Source: DASZPL01 sp035550315
GTDB lineage: Bacteria > Actinomycetota > Actinomycetes > JAFAQI01
NCBI GenBank assembly: GCA_035550315.1
Contig: DASZPL010000118.1
Location: forward strand, 1-13,256
DNA: 13,256 nt
Reading direction: 5' to 3'
Position numbers and translations under genes: made by a program. Below the pieces are notes generated by a model. The model made no database searches and had not been told where the DNA came from. It saw only the letters and a list, made by a program, of their open reading frames with translations. Positions 5,984 through 13,009 of this stretch are shown piece after piece (the stretch's first letter is position 1; the number at the start of each line of letters is the position of its first letter).

Positions 5984-7471
5984 CTATGACAGGCTTTCGA
6001 GCCAGCGCAGGAACGTGCGTACGCCGAACCCGGTCGCGCCCTTGGTGACCTCGTGCTCGTCCCCGTCGGCGCGCGCCGGCCCAGCCACGTCGAAGTGCGC
6101 CCACGGCACGGCGCCGTTGCCCCGCCGTACGAACTCGCGCAGGAACAGCGCCGCCGTGATCGACCCGCCGCTGTAGTGCTTGGCGGGCTCGCCGATGTTG
6201 CGCAGGTCGGCGATCGGGGACTCCAGGCTGTCGCGATAGTCCTCGACCAGCGGCATCGACCACACCCGTTCGCCGGCGCTCTCGGCGGCGCTGACGAGCT
6301 CGTCACGCAGCCCGTCGGTGGTGGCGTAGCAAGCGGCGTGGCGTTTGCCGAGCCCGAGATAGGCCGCCCCGGTCAGCGTCGCGATGTCCACGACCACGTC
6401 GGGCGCGAGCTCACGGCTGGCGTAGGCGAGCGCGTCCGCGAGGACCAGCCGGCCCTCGGCGTCGGTGTTGAGCACCTCGCTGGTGGTGCCGCCGTAGTGG
6501 CGGATGACGTCCCCGGGGCGCATCGCGTCCGCGCCGGGAAGGTTCTCGGCCATCGGCACGAGGGCGGTGACCTTCACGCGTACGCCGAGCGCGGCCAGCG
6601 CCGTCATCGTGGCGATGACCGCCGCGCCGCCTGCCATGTCGGTCTTCATCGACGGCATGCCGTCCGGGGGCTTGAGCGACAGCCCACCGCTGTCGAAGGT
6701 GATGCCTTTGCCGACGAGTACGACGTGGCGCGTCGCACCCGGCGGGTCCCAGCTGGCCTCGAACAACCGCGGCGGGCGCGAGGACCCGCGGCCCACCGCG
6801 ACGACGCCGCCGAATCCCTCCGCGGCCAGCTCGGTCTCGGTGCGGATCCGCACCGCCAGCCCCGCGGCCTCACACAGCTCGCCGGCCCGCTCCGCGAGCC
6901 ACTGCGGCGACTTCTCCAGCGACGGCTGGTTCGCCAGGTCGCGCGCCAGGTGCATCGCGGCGACCACCGCGGCCGCCTGCGCGAGCGCGGACTTGCACTC
7001 GGCGGGGTTGTCGACGACGAGCTTCACCCGCCGCAGCGCGGGCGGCTTCGCCTCCGCCCCGGCGCGGAACTTGTACGACGCCAGGCCCACGCCCTCGGCC
7101 AGCGCGCGAACCTCCTCGGGGCCGCGGCCCGCGGCGATGGTCGTGGCCAGCGACTTCGAGCCCGACGCACGGCGGGCGAGAGCCGCGCCGACCCGCCGCA
7201 GCTGCGCCGGCGTACCGTCACCGCAGCCGACGAGCAGGACCTGGTCGACCCCGTCGCGGTGCAGCGGGATGGCGATCAGCTCACCCGCTTTGCCGCTGGC
7301 CTGCTCCGCCTTCAGAAACGGGCCGGGATCGACGCCGAGCGCGTCTAGCGCCTCGGCGCCGGCACCCACGTCCGGCAGACCGCGTCGGCGTGGGACGGTG
7401 GGAAGGGCGAGAACCTGGCCAGCGCCGACCAGCGGCCCGCGAACGGCCGCGATCGACGGAGCCGTCGCCAC
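5984..7471 (-). CDS. pepA: M17-family leucyl aminopeptidase
   Basis: The protein has 495 residues, the usual length for cytosolic hexameric M17 aminopeptidases, which remove N-terminal residues using two metal ions. The N-terminal domain (about 1-165) is poorly conserved. The catalytic domain keeps every key residue: K255 and D260 in GKGITFDSGGLSLKP, D278 in MKTDMAGGAA, and D337, E339 and R341 in the NTDAEGRLVLADAL signature. The GTG start overlaps the stop of the preceding DUF3117 gene by one base (TAGTG), which indicates translational coupling and explains the lack of a separate ribosome binding site. It sits between DUF3117 and glgC, where some relatives have other glycogen genes instead. 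The substrate range cannot be told from sequence; the M17 family call is secure. Confidence 0.96.
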   Translation of the reverse strand: MATAPSIAAVRGPLVGAGQVLALPTVPRRRGLPDVGAGAEALDALGVDPGPFLKAEQASGKAGELIAIPLHRDGVDQVLLVGCGDGTPAQLRRVGAALARRASGSKSLATTIAAGRGPEEVRALAEGVGLASYKFRAGAEAKPPALRRVKLVVDNPAECKSALAQAAAVVAAMHLARDLANQPSLEKSPQWLAERAGELCEAAGLAVRIRTETELAAEGFGGVVAVGRGSSRPPRLFEASWDPPGATRHVVLVGKGITFDSGGLSLKPPDGMPSMKTDMAGGAAVIATMTALAALGVRVKVTALVPMAENLPGADAMRPGDVIRHYGGTTSEVLNTDAEGRLVLADALAYASRELAPDVVVDIATLTGAAYLGLGKRHAACYATTDGLRDELVSAAESAGERVWSMPLVEDYRDSLESPIADLRNIGEPAKHYSGGSITAALFLREFVRRGNGAVPWAHFDVAGPARADGDEHEVTKGATGFGVRTFLRWLESLS

Positions 7472-7638
7472 TAGGCGACGGCGGACTTCAGCGCGTCACC
7501 GAGTGCCGTGGCCTCGTCGGGCGTCATCGCCACGACGAGGCGGCCACCACCCTCGAGAGGCACGCGCATCAGGATGTCGCGCCCCTCCTTGGTCACCTCG
7601 AGCGGACCATCGCCCGTCCGCGGCTTCATGGCAGCCAT
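7471..7638 (-). CDS. DUF3117 small conserved actinobacterial protein
   Basis: This 55-residue protein begins MAAMKPRTGDGPLEVTKEG, ends TALGDALKSAVA, and contains the central MRVPLEGGGRLVV. It matches the DUF3117 family over its whole length. I recall the family as restricted to actinobacteria and present in M. tuberculosis near glgA/glgC (Rv1211). The function is unknown; the compact sequence with alternating hydrophobic residues suggests a small beta-rich fold and has no membrane segment or signal peptide. A strong AAGGAG ribosome binding site lies 7 nt upstream of the ATG, suggesting high expression. The TAG stop overlaps the pepA GTG, so it is the first gene of a DUF3117-pepA(-glgC) transcription unit. 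Confidence 0.93.
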   Translation of the reverse strand: MAAMKPRTGDGPLEVTKEGRDILMRVPLEGGGRLVVAMTPDEATALGDALKSAVA

Positions 7639-7645
7639 GCGCGTG

Positions 7646-7651
7646 CTCCTT
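7646..7651 (-). promoter_or_regulatory. Strong Shine-Dalgarno of the DUF3117 gene
   Basis: AAGGAG on the minus strand lies 7 nt before the ATG at 7638. It is among the best ribosome binding sites in the window and fixes the start of this short gene. Confidence 0.8.
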
Positions 7652-7695
7652 CACTTGTCAGTCTGTGTCCGCTCCGCGAGGGGCGGCAGGACTCC

Positions 7696-7701
7696 ATTAT
7701 C
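7696..7701 (-). promoter_or_regulatory. Candidate -10 box for the DUF3117-pepA-glgC unit
   Basis: GATAAT on the minus strand differs by one base from TATAAT and stands out in a very GC-rich background. It lies about 58 nt upstream of the DUF3117 ATG, giving a leader of about 50 nt. No convincing TTGACA-like -35 is present at 16-18 bp. The rest of the 7639-7757 gap shows nothing else I can recognise. Confidence 0.45.
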
Positions 7702-7757
7702 GCGGACATCGCAGTCTGGTGCGCCGCGAGTGCGGATTTCGGGCCGCTGCAACGCGA

Positions 7758-7793
7758 ATCGGCCGGGCTCACCGCGAAGTGAACCCGGCCGAT
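7758..7793 (-). terminator. Hairpin terminator downstream of the large Ig-repeat gene
   Basis: A 10-bp stem (7758-7767 with 7784-7793, core GGCCGGG/CCCGGCC) continues after one C/A mismatch with 4 more pairs (7769-7772 with 7779-7782) around a 6-nt loop. It begins about 17 nt beyond the stop codon at 7810-7812. There is no U-tract, which is common for actinobacterial terminators. Confidence 0.6.
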
Positions 7794-7809
7794 CGTGGCG
7801 CTGATGGAG

Positions 7810-10800
7810 CTAGCGGACGGTCACTCCGACGACGTTGGTGAAGCCGGCGGTGACGCCACCCCGACCGGCCACCCGCGCCTGGAAGCGCAGGCGCTGACCG
7901 GGGTGAGCCCGCAGCGTGCCCGTGACGTTGCCGTGCCCGCCGGTACGCCCACTGCCGATCTTGTGCCGTACGCCGCGACGGAGCTGGTAGAACGTCACGC
8001 CGACGTTGGCCAGGCTCGGGTGGCTGAGCACGACGAGCGACAGGCGGACCCGGTGTGGGCCGAGGACCGTCTGGTTGACGTGCATCCTCGGGTGCTCCGC
8101 GCCGGTGCAGTGCGACGTGCAGCCGGTCGGGCCGCCGCCGCAGTTGACGGTGCAGCCGCCCGCGCCGAACGTCACGGTCGCCTGGGCCGGGTTGTTCGTC
8201 GTCGGCGCGCCCGCGCTGACGTCGGTGACGGTGACCACGTCGCTGCCCGAGCCGCCGCCGTCGACGTAGGAGATCGCGGCGGTGCCGCCCGATCCGGTCG
8301 TCGCCACACCGGAGGTGTGGTTACGGCCGGCGACCGTGTAGTCGAGGGTCTGGCCCGAGACGCCGGCGCCGAACTGGTCGAGCACCTTGCCGGTGATGTT
8401 GACCGTGCCGCCGTTGGCGACGTTCTGCGTCGCCGGCGTCGCCGTGACGTACGTCGGCTTCGGCGCCTGGAACGTCGCGGAGGCGACTGCCGGACCGAGG
8501 CCACCGGCCTGCGGGCTGCCGACGGTGGCCTGGACGGTCACCTTGTCACCGGACGCCGGGTTGGTCTCGGAGATCACGAAGATCGCGTTGCCACTGGCGT
8601 TGGTGATCACGTTGCCGGCCGTCGAGGCGACGCTCGCCGGGCCGCTGACCACCGTGAACTGCACCGGCACGTCGCCCAGCGCAGCTCCACCCGGGCCCGC
8701 GACGTGCGCGGCGAAGATCACCGTCTGCTGGCCGCCGTTGCCGGTCGTGACCGTGCAGTTCGGCACCAGCGAGTTGTCGTCGGTGACCAGCTCGTCCGGG
8801 CAGTTCAGCGTGAGGGTGCTGCCGGCCGGCGGAGCCGTCCCGACCGTCACCTTCGCCGAGACCTGCGGGTCGTTCGAGGCCGGGGCGGTCTCACCGGAGC
8901 CTTGCGGCGCGAAGAACGTCACCGCGTCGGTGCCGATCGCGCTGCCCGCGGTGAGCGTGCAGGTCGTCGTACCCGACTGGCTGGTCGCCGGGCAGGCGAC
9001 CGGCGCCTTTGTGGCGTCCGGGCTGCCCGAGGCGACCACGTAGTCGACCGTCACGCCGGGCAACGGCGTCGAGTTGGTGTTCTGCGCCAGCACCGTGAAG
9101 GTCGCGGTGCCGCCGGTGACCACACCCTGCGACGTCGGGGTCACGGTGAGGATCTTCACCGCGGTCTGGCCGCCCTTGACCACCGAGAGCGCCTGCGCGC
9201 CGGTGGTCAGGTTGCCCGAGCTCGCCGCCACGTTGACCGTGCCCGCGGTGTTGGAGCTGACCCCGAACAGCAGCTGGCCGGGGTTCGCCGGGTTCTGGCC
9301 CGTCGTACCTGACAGCACCAGGTTGTCGGTGTAGGTCGGCGGGTCGAGCAGGCCGAGGATCGGGTCGCCACCTTCGGAGGTCTCGTTGTGGGAGACGACC
9401 GTCAGCGGCGGGGCGCCCGCAACGCCACACGGGGACAGCGACGGGCCGGGCGGCGTCGCACCGATGCCGAGCAGGCCGCCCTGAGCCTGGCCGAGACCCT
9501 GGGTGATCGTGATCGTCACCGGCTCGGACAGCGCCGGGCTGAGGTTGACCGCGTAGACCTGGCAGCCGCCGGTCGCGACCTCAGCCGAGTGCTGGCCCGG
9601 TGCCAGCTGCGGCGTCATGGTGATCGAGGACAGCGTGACGAAGTTCGCCTTGACCACCGCGTTGGGCTCGGTGTTGGCGAACGCCGCCTGCATCGCGGTC
9701 TCGTTGGCGCCGAACTGCTGGAAGTTCGTGTCGTCGTACACCGTGACGGTGTCCAGGCCCGCCGCGCCGTGGTTCGGCACGTTGCAGGTCCAGTCCGCGG
9801 TGCCGCCATTGAGCGGGGTGCACGGCACCGAGGTGTCGGCGGCGTTGCCGGCGTCCGGGCCGTTGGTCACCGTGAAGCGCACGTGCGGGACCTCGGTGGC
9901 CGGCGCGTTGACGTGCGCGCTGATCGGGGCCGTGCCGCTGACGGCGTAGTTGCCGGAGGCGGGTGTGGCGGTCACCGTCGTACCGAAGGTGATGTTGATC
10001 GTCGTCGACGCCTCGCCCGCGTCCTGCTTCTGGTTGTCGTTGGCGTCGTCGAAGATGTTGAGGGTGTCGGTGCCCGGCGTGCCGCCGTTGGTGATCGAGC
10101 AGGTCCAGCTCGCCCCGGCGCCGTTGCAGAGCACGGCCGGGCTGGCCGGCGTCATGTCGGGGTCACCGGCAGTCGTGACGGTGTAGTCGATCGACGGGGT
10201 GTTGCCCACCGGTACGCCGCTGACCGAGACGCTGACCACGGCGGTGCTGCCGGGCGTGTGGGGCGGGTTGGTGTCGGTCGCCGACAGCGACTCGAAGGCG
10301 AAGTTGTTCGACGCCGACGGCTCGGTCGCCTCCGCCGTGCCGTTGTTGTTCAGGTCGTCGAAGACCTCGATGGTCGGGTTGTCGGCGCGACCGCCGTTGC
10401 TGAGCGTGCAGACCGAGGTGCCGGTCGTCGCGGTGGCGGTCGTGCGCTGGAAGGCCGTGCAGCCCGGCGCCGCGCTGTCCTGCCCGGCGAGGACGAGCTC
10501 CTTGATCACCGGGGTGTGGGCGACGGGGACGCCGGTCAGGCTGACGGTGTAGGAGGTCTGGTTCGGCTGCTGGTTGCCGGCCGGGGCCTGGACGATCGTG
10601 ATCTGCTCGAAGTTGACGTTGAACGTCGCCGCGGCCGGTTCGGTGGTGTCCTTGACGCCCGGCGTACCGCTCGGGTCGGCGTCGTCGAAGATCGTGACGT
10701 GGTCGACCCCGGAGGTCCCGTTGTTGGTGAACGTGCAGCTGTAGACGCCGGTGGCGCCGGTCTGCGCGCAGTTGAAGGTCTGGTTGGCCACGCCCGGCGC

Positions 10801-11319
10801 GTCCGGGTTGCCGGCCTGGATCGAGCCGACGATGTTCGCCGGGTTGTCGGCGGCGGCGCCGGTGACCTGAACGCTGATCGTCGCGGTCTCGCCGGTGCCG
10901 TAGAGGCTCTGCAGCGGTGCGGCGGCGATGGTCTCGAAGCTGACCTCGGCCGGGGCCGACTGGGTCTTGGGGGCGGTCACGTCGGTGACGACGACCGTGT
11001 CGGTGCCGGCGCCCTTGACGTTCTTGACGGTGCAGGTCCATTGGGTGTGCGTCGCGGACAGCGCGGTGCACGCGGCCTGGGTGAGGCCCTGGTCAGGACC
11101 GTCGGTCACGTTGAGGACGAGGTTCGCGGGCGTGACCGCGACGTCGGTGGTCACGTCGACCGTCGCCGTGGTGCCAACCGCCCAGCGGGGCTGCGTCGGG
11201 GTCGCGGTGATGTTCGCCGCGGCGGCAGCAGGAGCGGCGAGCGGTACGCCGAGCCCGATCAAGCCGGCGGACAGTGCCGCGACCGAACTCAGCCAACGCA
11301 CGGAGTGCCTGGTGTGCAT
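7810..11319 (-). CDS. Large secreted multi-Ig-like-domain surface/matrix protein (1169 aa)
   Basis: A Sec signal peptide (about residues 1-35: basic start, hydrophobic LSSVAALSAGLIGLGV, alanine-rich cleavage region) precedes a chain of about nine beta-sandwich modules and a C-terminal domain. Modules 1-5 (about 37-130, 131-239, 240-344, 345-447, 448-562) share a pattern of cysteine, aromatic-x-cysteine, then TDTVTVYDD. Their Cys pairs are 84/96, 184/195, 287/304, 398/407 and 500/512. Module 6 (563-717) is divergent. Modules 7-9 (718-1053) resemble bacterial Ig-like Big_1 domains. A Cys-rich linker (C1056, C1060, C1067, C1071) leads to a basic C-terminal domain of about 98 residues. No LPXTG motif, C-terminal membrane helix or enzymatic domain is visible. 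The ATG at 11319 has a GGGAGGAG ribosome binding site 8 nt upstream; the earlier GTG at 11346 has none and would spoil the signal peptide. It is probably an extracellular structural or adhesive protein; its partner is unknown. Confidence 0.85.
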   Translation of the reverse strand: MHTRHSVRWLSSVAALSAGLIGLGVPLAAPAAAAANITATPTQPRWAVGTTATVDVTTDVAVTPANLVLNVTDGPDQGLTQAACTALSATHTQWTCTVKNVKGAGTDTVVVTDVTAPKTQSAPAEVSFETIAAAPLQSLYGTGETATISVQVTGAAADNPANIVGSIQAGNPDAPGVANQTFNCAQTGATGVYSCTFTNNGTSGVDHVTIFDDADPSGTPGVKDTTEPAAATFNVNFEQITIVQAPAGNQQPNQTSYTVSLTGVPVAHTPVIKELVLAGQDSAAPGCTAFQRTTATATTGTSVCTLSNGGRADNPTIEVFDDLNNNGTAEATEPSASNNFAFESLSATDTNPPHTPGSTAVVSVSVSGVPVGNTPSIDYTVTTAGDPDMTPASPAVLCNGAGASWTCSITNGGTPGTDTLNIFDDANDNQKQDAGEASTTINITFGTTVTATPASGNYAVSGTAPISAHVNAPATEVPHVRFTVTNGPDAGNAADTSVPCTPLNGGTADWTCNVPNHGAAGLDTVTVYDDTNFQQFGANETAMQAAFANTEPNAVVKANFVTLSSITMTPQLAPGQHSAEVATGGCQVYAVNLSPALSEPVTITITQGLGQAQGGLLGIGATPPGPSLSPCGVAGAPPLTVVSHNETSEGGDPILGLLDPPTYTDNLVLSGTTGQNPANPGQLLFGVSSNTAGTVNVAASSGNLTTGAQALSVVKGGQTAVKILTVTPTSQGVVTGGTATFTVLAQNTNSTPLPGVTVDYVVASGSPDATKAPVACPATSQSGTTTCTLTAGSAIGTDAVTFFAPQGSGETAPASNDPQVSAKVTVGTAPPAGSTLTLNCPDELVTDDNSLVPNCTVTTGNGGQQTVIFAAHVAGPGGAALGDVPVQFTVVSGPASVASTAGNVITNASGNAIFVISETNPASGDKVTVQATVGSPQAGGLGPAVASATFQAPKPTYVTATPATQNVANGGTVNITGKVLDQFGAGVSGQTLDYTVAGRNHTSGVATTGSGGTAAISYVDGGGSGSDVVTVTDVSAGAPTTNNPAQATVTFGAGGCTVNCGGGPTGCTSHCTGAEHPRMHVNQTVLGPHRVRLSLVVLSHPSLANVGVTFYQLRRGVRHKIGSGRTGGHGNVTGTLRAHPGQRLRFQARVAGRGGVTAGFTNVVGVTVR

Positions 11320-11327
11320 ATGTCGTG

Positions 11328-11335
11328 CTCCTCCC
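11328..11335 (-). promoter_or_regulatory. Strong Shine-Dalgarno fixing the start of the 1169-aa protein
   Basis: GGGAGGAG on the minus strand lies 8 nt upstream of the ATG at 11319. It decides the start in favour of this ATG over the in-frame GTG at 11346 and puts the signal peptide at the very N-terminus. Confidence 0.8.
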
Positions 11336-11418
11336 GGACTGCCCACAACAGAACAGTGTCCCCGCTACGTTGAACGCTCAGAGCGCAGGCCGGTAGTCAC
11401 CCCAGGTCGGGCAATACC

Positions 11419-11438
11419 GGTCAACACGGGACATCATA
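11419..11438 (-). promoter_or_regulatory. Possible promoter elements upstream of the large Ig-repeat gene
   Basis: Two AT-richer words stand out on the minus strand: TATGAT (11433-11438), a good -10 match, and TTGACC (11419-11424), a good -35 match. They do not form one promoter together, and neither has a convincing partner at the correct spacing. They show only that this 166-nt gap could hold an independent promoter for the large gene. Confidence 0.25.
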
Positions 11439-11445
11439 GGGGCGC

Positions 11446-11468
11446 ACCTGCCGCTCCGCCCGGCAGGT
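11446..11468 (-). terminator. Hairpin terminator downstream of the 473-aa Ig protein gene
   Basis: ACCTGCCG (11446-11453) and CGGCAGGT (11461-11468) form a perfect 8-bp stem with a 7-nt loop, starting 17 nt after the stop codon at 11486. It separates the two Ig-protein genes, suggesting that the large gene also has its own promoter. No U-tract. Confidence 0.5.
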
Positions 11469-11485
11469 CGGGTGTCCGTTTCGCA

Positions 11486-12907
11486 CTATTTTTTCGGTCG
11501 GTCTGCTCCCGGTTGAGGGCCACTCACCAGAGCCAGCGAGCCCGCCGGCTCCGCTTGCCCGTGGCGTCCGTCGCGGTTGACGTCGTCCCACGCGCGGATC
11601 GTGTCCCTGCCTTTTCGCGAGACCGGGTAGCCGAACAGGGCCACACCTTTCGCGTTGGTGCGGACGATCCCCGACGCCGCGTCGGTGCCGGCCACGGCGA
11701 AGTGAACGGGCTGGCCAGGCGCCGGCACCCCGCCCGCCCCGGTCACCACCGCCGCGACGAGCTCGATCGCGCCCGCTCGCGCGCCGGGCGCGGCTTCGAC
11801 GGTGAGGCTGGTCGGTACGACGGGGGCCGACACCGTGTAGCTCGCCGCCGCGGTGCACGACCCGGCTGGGCACTGCGCGGCCGGGGAGGCGATCGTGGCG
11901 GTCAGCCTGCCGGCGCCGTGCTGGCGGCGGCGGGTCGTGACCGTGACCGTCGCCGTACCGTCCGCCGCGGTGACCGGCTGGGACTCGGTCCCGGCCGCGA
12001 GCGCGCCGGTGTCGCTGACGGCCAGGTCGACCGCGACGCCGCCGACGGGGTTGCCGAAGCCGTCGACCACCCGTACGACAAAGCGGCGCGACCGGCCGGC
12101 GACGATCGATGCCGATGCCGGCGAGACGGTGAGCGCCGCGGCGTCGGCGGGTTCGGGCGGCGCGTAGCCGATCGCGGCGTGGCCGGAGAGCCGGTCGGCG
12201 GTCGCGGTGACCTGCTGCTGACCGGGGGTGGTGGCCGTGACCGCGGCGAAGGCGACGCCGGCCCGGTCGGTGGTGGCCGGATAGCTCGACTCAGCTGCTG
12301 CCTCCGGTTGGCCGACCGGCTCGGCCGGGCCCACCGAGCCGTCCGAGACGGTGAAGACGACGGGCTTTCCGGCCAGCGCCTCGCCGAGGGCGTTGGTCAC
12401 CGCGGCGCAGACGACAGTCAGGCGCGCCAGCGGGACAGCCGTCACCGGCGTGGCGCCGTCGGTGGAGCACGCGTCGTCGTCGACGGCGAGCCCGCTGGCA
12501 TCCACCGACACCTGCTGGGCGTACGCCGGCCCGTCGAGAAAGTCGACCGTGCCGGTCGCGGACTCGTCGTCGCCGGCGTCGATGACGGCCACCGTGTCAC
12601 TCGTCGGGCTGCCGGTGCCGCCACGGTCGCGGTAGCCGATCGTCGCCGTACCGTCCGCGCCGGTCGTGACGTTGCCATGAACGCCGTCGTTGCGGCCGAC
12701 GACGACGTAGGAGAGCTGCTGCGCCCCGCCGGCCCCGCCGACCTGCACCGTCAGCGTCACCTCGCCGCCCTTCGTGACCGACAGCGCCGCCGGCGTCACC
12801 GTGAGGTCACCGGCCGCAGTCGCCCCATCGGCCTCATCGGCGTGGCTGGGTGTGAGGCTGACGGCGAGCAGGGCGGTCAGTGAGGTGGCAACGAGTTCGC
12901 GGCGCAC
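11486..12907 (-). CDS. Secreted Ig-like (Big_1-type) repeat protein (473 aa)
   Basis: A signal peptide (MRRE, hydrophobic LVATSLTALLAVSL, likely cleavage after SHA at residue 23) is followed by four beta-sandwich modules, roughly 34-123, 126-250, 255-358 and 365-460. They carry Big_1/invasin-like features such as AVTNALGEALAGKPVVFTVS (169-188) and VVDGFGNPVGGVAVDLAVS (280-298). Cys pairs are C147/C167 and C346/C351. The last module ends with WDDVNRDGRHGQAE (440-453), an acidic loop resembling calcium-binding DxNxDG motifs. No anchor motif or membrane helix is seen; the C-terminus is short and basic (DRPKK). The GTG start has a GGAGGAG ribosome binding site 5 nt upstream. It lies 166 nt upstream of the large Ig gene on the same strand, and its first module resembles that protein's last Ig module. 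A surface or matrix role is inferred; the ligand is unknown. Confidence 0.83.
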   Translation of the reverse strand: MRRELVATSLTALLAVSLTPSHADEADGATAAGDLTVTPAALSVTKGGEVTLTVQVGGAGGAQQLSYVVVGRNDGVHGNVTTGADGTATIGYRDRGGTGSPTSDTVAVIDAGDDESATGTVDFLDGPAYAQQVSVDASGLAVDDDACSTDGATPVTAVPLARLTVVCAAVTNALGEALAGKPVVFTVSDGSVGPAEPVGQPEAAAESSYPATTDRAGVAFAAVTATTPGQQQVTATADRLSGHAAIGYAPPEPADAAALTVSPASASIVAGRSRRFVVRVVDGFGNPVGGVAVDLAVSDTGALAAGTESQPVTAADGTATVTVTTRRRQHGAGRLTATIASPAAQCPAGSCTAAASYTVSAPVVPTSLTVEAAPGARAGAIELVAAVVTGAGGVPAPGQPVHFAVAGTDAASGIVRTNAKGVALFGYPVSRKGRDTIRAWDDVNRDGRHGQAEPAGSLALVSGPQPGADRPKK

Positions 12908-12912
12908 GGTGG

Positions 12913-12919
12913 CTCCTCC
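12913..12919 (-). promoter_or_regulatory. Strong Shine-Dalgarno of the 473-aa Ig protein gene
   Basis: GGAGGAG on the minus strand lies 5 nt before the GTG at 12907, supporting a GTG start. A TACGTT box (12942-12947, TANNNT pattern) about 22 nt further upstream is a weak candidate -10 with no clear -35. Confidence 0.65.
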
Positions 12920-12984
12920 GGTACGGCGGGAAGGAGCGGTGAACGTAGCGGCGCGCGTCAGGGGCGCGCCCGGCGCCGTCCACA

Positions 12985-13006
12985 GCCGGGCGCCACCGGC
13001 GCCGGC
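12985..13006 (-). terminator. GC-rich hairpin after the coiled-coil protein gene
   Basis: GCCGG-CGCC (12985-12994 with one bulged G at 12990) pairs with GGCG-CCGGC (12998-13006), giving a 9-bp stem and 3-nt loop directly beyond the stop codon at 13010-13012. It is the likely terminator of the partial gene that enters from the right edge. Confidence 0.5.
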
Positions 13007-13009
13007 TAG

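Noticed and set aside
7639..7809. Riboswitch or small RNA in the gap before DUF3117
   Set aside because: Apart from the terminator-like hairpin at 7758-7793 and the -10/Shine-Dalgarno elements, no conserved riboswitch motif or additional stable stem was recognised.
9388..11373. Long + strand open frames antisense to the Ig-repeat genes (also at 7795-9312 and 10928-12883)
   Set aside because: They are Arg/Gly/Asp/Val-rich products of reading GC-rich coding DNA on the wrong strand, with no recognisable domains. The minus-strand frames have signal peptides, Ig modules and good ribosome binding sites.
11374..12950. Shared GCTACGTT-like word upstream of both Ig genes as a common operator
   Set aside because: The word occurs in opposite orientations relative to the two genes, is only 8-9 bases long and has no second copy or dyad at either site.
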